NCBI GenBank assembly: GCA_943704525.1
Contig: CALSCQ010002680.1
Location: 1-24,247 of the forward strand
Origin: Pigoraptor vietnamica
Taxonomy: Eukaryota; Opisthokonta; Filasterea
Length of the DNA: 24,247 nt
Reading direction: 5' to 3'
In this document: piece after piece, positions 19,926-24,247 of the stretch
How positions within the stretch are numbered: position 1 is the stretch's first letter
Layout: every line of letters begins with the position of its first letter
The notes under the pieces: model-generated
Databases searched by the model: none
What the model was told of the DNA's origin: nothing
The model's input: only the letters and a program-made list of their open reading frames with translations
Translations under genes and position numbers: made by a program

Positions 19926-20294
19926 ATGTCTGATGCTGTAGCTTCTTTTTTGTGATTTTTGTGTACGCGTGCGCGTGCGTGTGTTCGTTCGTGCAAAATG
20001 TGCTTGAGCCTTATTATCGTCGCTGTGTTTCGTTTGCGTTTGTGTTCCCTTCTGAGCGTGGGTTGGACGGACTTTTGGGGTTGGGTGCTGGCACCCGTCC
20101 TCTGCGTGTTTGCCTGACGGCTGCCGCGCGCGAGAACCGAATATACCAACTACTACTATCCTATTGTCCAGCAATCTAGCACTGCAGAGACACCACATTG
20201 ATCGCAACGACAGCGCGACGACAGGTACATTCGCGTGCGGCACCGTGTTCACAACAGTCCAACTGCCGGACATGACGCCATGTCCACGTGAGCA
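19926..20294. other. Convergent intergenic spacer
   Basis: The spacer between the stop codons of the giant CH gene and WDR82 must hold both 3' ends. It starts with T-rich and TG-rich sequence (about 19945-19985), which could act as a downstream polyadenylation element for the plus-strand gene. No AATAAA is evident near either stop. No gene is seen. Confidence 0.6.
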
Positions 20295-21049
20295 CTACGA
20301 CGCCTCGATGGTGGGTATCCAGAAGGACTGCGCGCAAAAAAAAAAAAATCTTGAGATCGCAGGAAAGTGAAGCAACCGAAGCGTGCGCGCGTCTATGTGC
20401 TGCATGCGTCTGCGATTGTGCGGCATGCGTCTGCGATTGTGTGGTGGGTGTGTCTGCATCCCTGCGTGTGCGCAAGTGCAGCCTGTGGTGCATGCACGCG
20501 TGCATGTGCGGGCCTAGCACGGTCAACGAAACTCACCAGCACCGAAGATGCCGACGCCATCTCGCAAAATTTGTTGTTCCACGCCACGTGACCGACCGGC
20601 TGGTCGTGTCCCGTGAGCACTGTGACAGGATGTCCGGTAGCCACGCTCCACACATGCACGCGCCCGTCATCGCCGCCTGTTACAGTATTAGATCTTAACC
20701 TTATGTTTGCACCAACACACAGCACAACGCAACGCACATATACAACCGCGCCGTGCTACGTGCGTACGCAGACAGGCACGAGTACACACCGCACACGACA
20801 AACTGTCCGTCCGGCGAGAAGCGGCCGCGGAGGGGCATTCGCGAGGCGTTCGAGTGCCCGCTGAACGATGCCTTCCGGAGGCCCTGGAATGCATCCATCA
20901 AATACAGCGCGTGTCCCTCGGTCGATATGAGAAAGTATTGGCCGGTCGGGTCACCGCAGACGTCTGTCCATGCGCTCCTGCGCGGCGAAATTGTCACAGG
21001 GTGGTCTATGAGAACTGGCAAACCAACGAAAGAGGGGGAAAAAAAAAAA

Positions 21050-21115
<66 letters not shown>

Positions 21116-22436
21116 GAACAAAGCAGACAGGAGGGATCGAACTTGAATACTTACTTGTCGTGGGTGTCCTTCAACATGAGTGAATCGAAAGGACCCTGGG
21201 CAATAGGTTCTCGGTTAAGACCACGCGAACACACACCCCAACGCACACGCCAAACAAGCAGGCCTATACACAGGGGCGAGCGCACCCGCGCCCGCACACG
21301 CACACTCAAACACACACGCACACGCAGACACAAAACACGCACCCCGTGGACCTTGCGGAGGTCGTACAGCTTGAGCACTTCAGAGTTGAGAGCGACCGCA
21401 AAAATGGTTCCCGCCGAGTCGTAAGTGACAAGCGCATTGCCCTGCACTTGCAGCAAGCCCTGCGGTGACGCACAAGGACTGAGTGACATATGCAGTGTGG
21501 ATGACACACGTACTGCAAACGAAACTGAACTACTTCGTCAGTCCGCAGAGACGTTGTCGCTTTTCACACGCGAGTGTGCACACATGCATCGAAACGACAA
21601 CAGCGAGGGTTGAGAGTTACCTGACAGTTTGGGGAGCGCGTGTCCCACCAACGGACTGTCTGGTCGACCGACGACGACAAGAATGTGTCGTCCTTCGGCG
21701 AAACGGCAAGGCCAACCACGCTGCGAAAACAACACAGCCGTATGAGGAGGCGCCGTTAAGCGTGAAGTGCACACAGACATATTGCGCGCTGGAAATACGC
21801 GTATGCAATGTATGCGTATCAGTGTGTGCGTGCGGGCGAGTGCATGTGCAAGGTTCATCAAGACTACATGCCAACCCACCGGTCCGTGTGACCCTGAAAG
21901 TAGCGAATGTACTTGTTGTCGTGAAGGCTAATGTAGCGAATTGTGTCTGCACATCGAAGGCGGCGTCACACCCACGCAACTCATGCCCAGGCACCTGCCC
22001 TCCCACGCACACGCGCGTACACTACAGCGCACAAGATTCTGAAGAAGCCGGCAATACTTACTGTCAAGCTTAGTCGAAGCGTAGATTGCGCTCAGCGGCG
22101 CATGGAGAGGTCGAATAAGGTTGACGCCATACTTTTTGCTATACACCGTCTTCTTGTGCCTGTGCGTATGTGCGTCATGTGAGAGAGAGAGAGTGCGTAG
22201 ATAGTTACAAATAAGAAGAAATGCAATCCACCTCAGCACGCGTGCATGATGGGTCGAACGACGTGTGACACTCACAGTCCGCTGACGGCGTCGTAAATGT
22301 TGATGGATTCGCCGTCGTTGCTCGTGATGCAGAATTCGCCAGCAGTGTCAAATTCCACCGAATTGAGCGTGTGCTGACTTTCCCTGAACGTGCGCGCAAT
22401 CTGGAAGCTGCGCATAGCCTCCACCGTCAACCTCAT
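20295..22436 (-). CDS. WDR82: WDR82 / Swd2 homologue, 9 exons, complete
   Basis: WD40 protein of the SET1/COMPASS histone H3K4 methyltransferase and of PNUTS-PP1 transcription-termination complexes; nuclear. Exons on the minus strand: 22436-22276, 22159-22062, 21946-21880, 21720-21621, 21459-21343, 21195-21155, 20977-20790, 20676-20537 and 20327-20295. They splice to 945 nt, 314 residues plus TAG, with all phases agreeing; human WDR82 has 313. Diagnostic matches (from memory of the human protein): start [100 protein letters not shown] and the end FWIPTIEAS. The seven-bladed propeller should be whole. The last exon encodes only ten residues, and exon 6 is 41 nt. Donors are GTGAGT/GTAAGT-like and acceptors CAG. 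The start at 22436 is fixed by alignment with MKLT of human. Confidence 0.97.
20402..20443. repeat. 21-bp tandem duplication in the last WDR82 intron
   Basis: Two 21-bp units beginning GCATGCGTCTGCG differ at one position. About 50 bp further on (20491-20506) lies a perfect 16-bp palindrome, CATGCACGCGTGCATG. Both fall in the 209-bp intron before the terminal exon. Confidence 0.9.
21039..21114. repeat. Poly(A)/poly(T) tract in WDR82 intron 6
   Basis: Eleven A, one C, then 64 uninterrupted A on the plus strand; this is poly(T) on the WDR82 strand, inside the intron 20978-21154. No duplicated flanks or element body were found beside it. The length may be unstable or inaccurately assembled. Confidence 0.95.
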
Positions 22437-23852
22437 TTTTGTGCGCAGCAATACAGAGAGTGCGAAGAAGCCATCCTCTCGTGTGTGTGTGCGCGCGCGT
22501 TTTTGAGAGCCGAAGACAGCAAAGCTCATGTGGAGCGTTCACGTGGTATCACGTGGTGTCACATGAGCCCACGTGATTAAGGGGAACGTGGCAACACACG
22601 TCAACGTTTGACATGCCATTGACATAATTTGATATAATTCTGAATTCGATACATTTTCCATACATTAAAATGGAATAATAAAATGAGATGTCACAAAATA
22701 TGCCAGAAATACTTCAATTCGCCGAGAATGTCCGCGCGCACAAGCCCTCTTCCATCCCTCTCGCACACACCACACGCACTGGTCTCGCTCTCTCGCACGC
22801 GCAACGACGACGAAACCCACTGCGGGTGCTCTTGCACTGAGGTCTGGCGGAATTCCCCGGTTGCCGACAGCGACACACTCAGCCGAGTGTGCACGGCCCA
22901 CTGCGGAGCCCGAGTGCCGAGACGAGAACGACAGACAACTGCGCCTGTGGCGAACGCAGTGTGCCCCACCCCCTCCACTCCCCCAGTGTTGGTGGCGGAA
23001 TGTGTCTCTCGCCGCAACTGCGCTGAGTTTTTCCTCCCCTTCTCGCCTGATTCGTCCTCACACCGCCGCGCGTGTACAGTATTTTCTGCTCTTCGGCACT
23101 CTTCACTCTCCGCGTGTGCCCCTTTGAGAGAAGTTGACGCGCCAGTAACGCCACCGTCGGTGTTTCGTGACGCTCACGCAAATTTCCCCGATAACTTCAT
23201 TTCTGGAACGCATCAATCGCACGAGCGATACGGAACATTTTTTTTACTCAGTCGTTCGCCAACTGCGTTGCTGACAGCAGCAGCATTCTCCCCGCAATCG
23301 GCTTCTATTGTTGCGCACCTGGGGCCTCGTCTCTCCCACTGAGGGCATTTTCCAATCGGCGTCCTCGGCATTTTTCGTGTGCCCGTGCGAAACGGTTGGT
23401 AAGGACTGAAAGCGCACGGCTTATATTCACGGCATGTGGTGTCGGCGCGTTTTGGTCCACGCGCATGCTTCGCCTATGTCCTTCGGCGTCTTTGCACACT
23501 CAAACTGTTCGGCCTTTTCTAATCTCCCGAAATAATTGTTGATTGCTTCAGACGAAGGGCTGTCGCGCGGAGGCGGGAGCTTCGGTCAGTTGCGGTGTGT
23601 GTCTCTCTCCGTCGCCAGGCCCTTGTGGGCGTCCCAACGGCGTAAACGGCGACGCGCTCGACGCGTGCTCCCTGCGCTTGCCTGAGACGTCTTTCAACGC
23701 GCGGTCGCACACACGGCGGCCGTCTTCATCAACCGAAAACGGCGTGCGCCGGCGCGTTTGGACGAATTGTGTGATTGGGCTTTCGGCGCTCTTCGGCGCC
23801 GGTCGCCCGGCCATTCACCTCGTGCGCGCCCTGCCGAGTGTACGCACTCATC
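22437..23852. other. Divergent intergenic region, WDR82 / membrane-protein gene
   Basis: About 1.4 kb between two start codons. Next to WDR82 it holds a phased CACGTG array (22540-22575), three TTGAC cores (22600-22623) and a strongly AT-rich stretch (about 22605-22720). Further on it is pyrimidine- and CA-rich, with a TTATATT word at about 23420. An open frame of 219 codons at 22683-23342 has no recognisable motif and is not called. No RNA gene was recognised. Confidence 0.65.
22540..22575. promoter_or_regulatory. Four CACGTG-type boxes at exact 10-bp pitch upstream of WDR82
   Basis: CACGTG at 22540-22545 and 22550-22555, CACATG at 22560-22565, CACGTG at 22570-22575, each separated by 4 nt. 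The 10-bp pitch puts every box on nearly the same helix face. CACGTG is the palindromic E-box/G-box core bound by bHLH (Myc/USF-like) and some bZIP dimers. The array begins 104 bp upstream of the WDR82 start codon, so it most likely serves that promoter. Binding is inferred. Confidence 0.7.
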
Positions 23853-24147
23853 ATGAGGGGGTCGAGTGCGCTGCCGGTGTCCGTGCACTCCTCGCACCAC
23901 CGGGCACCGGGCGTGCGGCGCGTGTTCGTCGCAGCGGGCATCGCGGGCGCGCTCTACTTTGGCCTGTGCCTGCTGCTCTTCTGGCGGCTTGACGAGTATT
24001 CGAAGTTGGAGGAGGCGTACAGGGAGACGCTCGTGGAGGTGGCGCAGTTGCGGAGTCAGGTGGAGCGCATCTCGTTCGAGCGCGACGAAGATCCCAACCA
24101 GCGCGAACGGTACGACCCGGCGCAGAAAACAATGCTTGATCTGGACG
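23853..24147 (+). CDS. Type II membrane protein with coiled coil, first exon only
   Basis: ATG at 23853 opens 98 codons that end at a GTGAGT donor (24148) in phase 1; the rest of the gene lies beyond the window. The product starts with a short basic, His/Ser-containing cytosolic tail, followed by one hydrophobic helix (about residues 25-45, FVAAGIAGALYFGLCLLLFW) and a charged coiled coil (about 47-75) with heptads such as EVAQLRSQVERI. Basic residues before the helix favour cytosol-in, lumen-out topology. Golgi glycosyltransferases and golgins often look like this, but nothing identifies a family. An in-frame start further upstream cannot be excluded. The final 100 bp of the window would be its first intron. 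Confidence 0.55.
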
Positions 24148-24247
24148 GTGAGTTCCGTTAGTGGCGCATTATTCAATGTTCACATTGTGTTTGTCACTGT
24201 GTCGTCGTGCTGGAAAGAGGGAAGGATGCCCCGGGGGTGGTTTTGGG

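Noticed and set aside
18389-20149. 586-codon minus-strand frame under the end of the giant gene, and similar ones at 8424-9908 and 9535-11178
   Set aside because: Low-complexity translations opposite coding exons; expected in high-GC sequence and without recognisable motifs.
21039-21114. Poly(A) tract as the tail of a retroposon
   Set aside because: No element body or flanking target-site duplication was found beside it.
22683-23342. 219-codon plus-strand frame in the WDR82 divergent spacer
   Set aside because: ATG present but composition is haphazard (Ser, Arg, Cys, Pro), with no domain, and it starts in an AT-rich promoter-like region. Possible but unsupported.

Overview
The window comes from a GC-rich nuclear genome of a eukaryote. 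The genes carry many short GT...AG introns with CAG acceptors, the standard code is used (TGA and TAG stops seen), and there are dinucleotide microsatellites. The gene content (eIF2D, WDR82, a voltage-sensor/nucleotide-cyclase fusion, a giant tandem-CH protein) suits a unicellular eukaryote (protist). I cannot place the lineage from the sequence alone.

Layout: five genes in strictly alternating orientation. (1) 89-2280 (+): the 3' part of eIF2D/ligatin, 8 exons. (2) 2373-5273 (-): an intronless 966-residue protein joining a voltage-sensor-like S1-S4 unit, a two-helix receptor-like unit and a class III cyclase domain with adenylyl-cyclase specificity residues. Its 3' end lies 92 bp from eIF2D's. 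(3) 6286-19925 (+): a gene for a scaffold of about 4,180 residues, with tandem calponin-homology (CH) domains at the N-terminus, then very long acidic, Ser/Pro-rich sequence with at least two repeat families, three NPF motifs, a coiled coil and a basic tail. Its last exon is about 8.8 kb. (4) 20295-22436 (-): a complete nine-exon WDR82/Swd2 gene; the spliced product is 314 residues against 313 in human. (5) 23853-24147 (+): the first exon of an unrecognised type II membrane protein with a juxtamembrane coiled coil; the rest lies beyond the window.

The convergent spacers are short (92 and 367 bp) and the divergent ones are about 1.0 and 1.4 kb. The 1.4-kb spacer holds an array of CACGTG-type boxes at an exact 10-bp pitch about 100 bp upstream of the WDR82 start codon. 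The 1.0-kb spacer separates the cyclase and the giant scaffold, which are head to head, and contains an AT-rich island with a 26-bp near-perfect inverted repeat.

Most noteworthy: the voltage-sensor/receptor/cyclase architecture; the giant tandem-CH protein with an alternating 21-residue LRHV repeat and a separate roughly 100-residue RRHHDVE repeat; and RRxS (PKA-type) sites in both the cyclase tail and the scaffold. A possible cAMP link between this head-to-head pair is inference only. No mobile element, virus-like element, CRISPR array, rRNA or tRNA was recognised.
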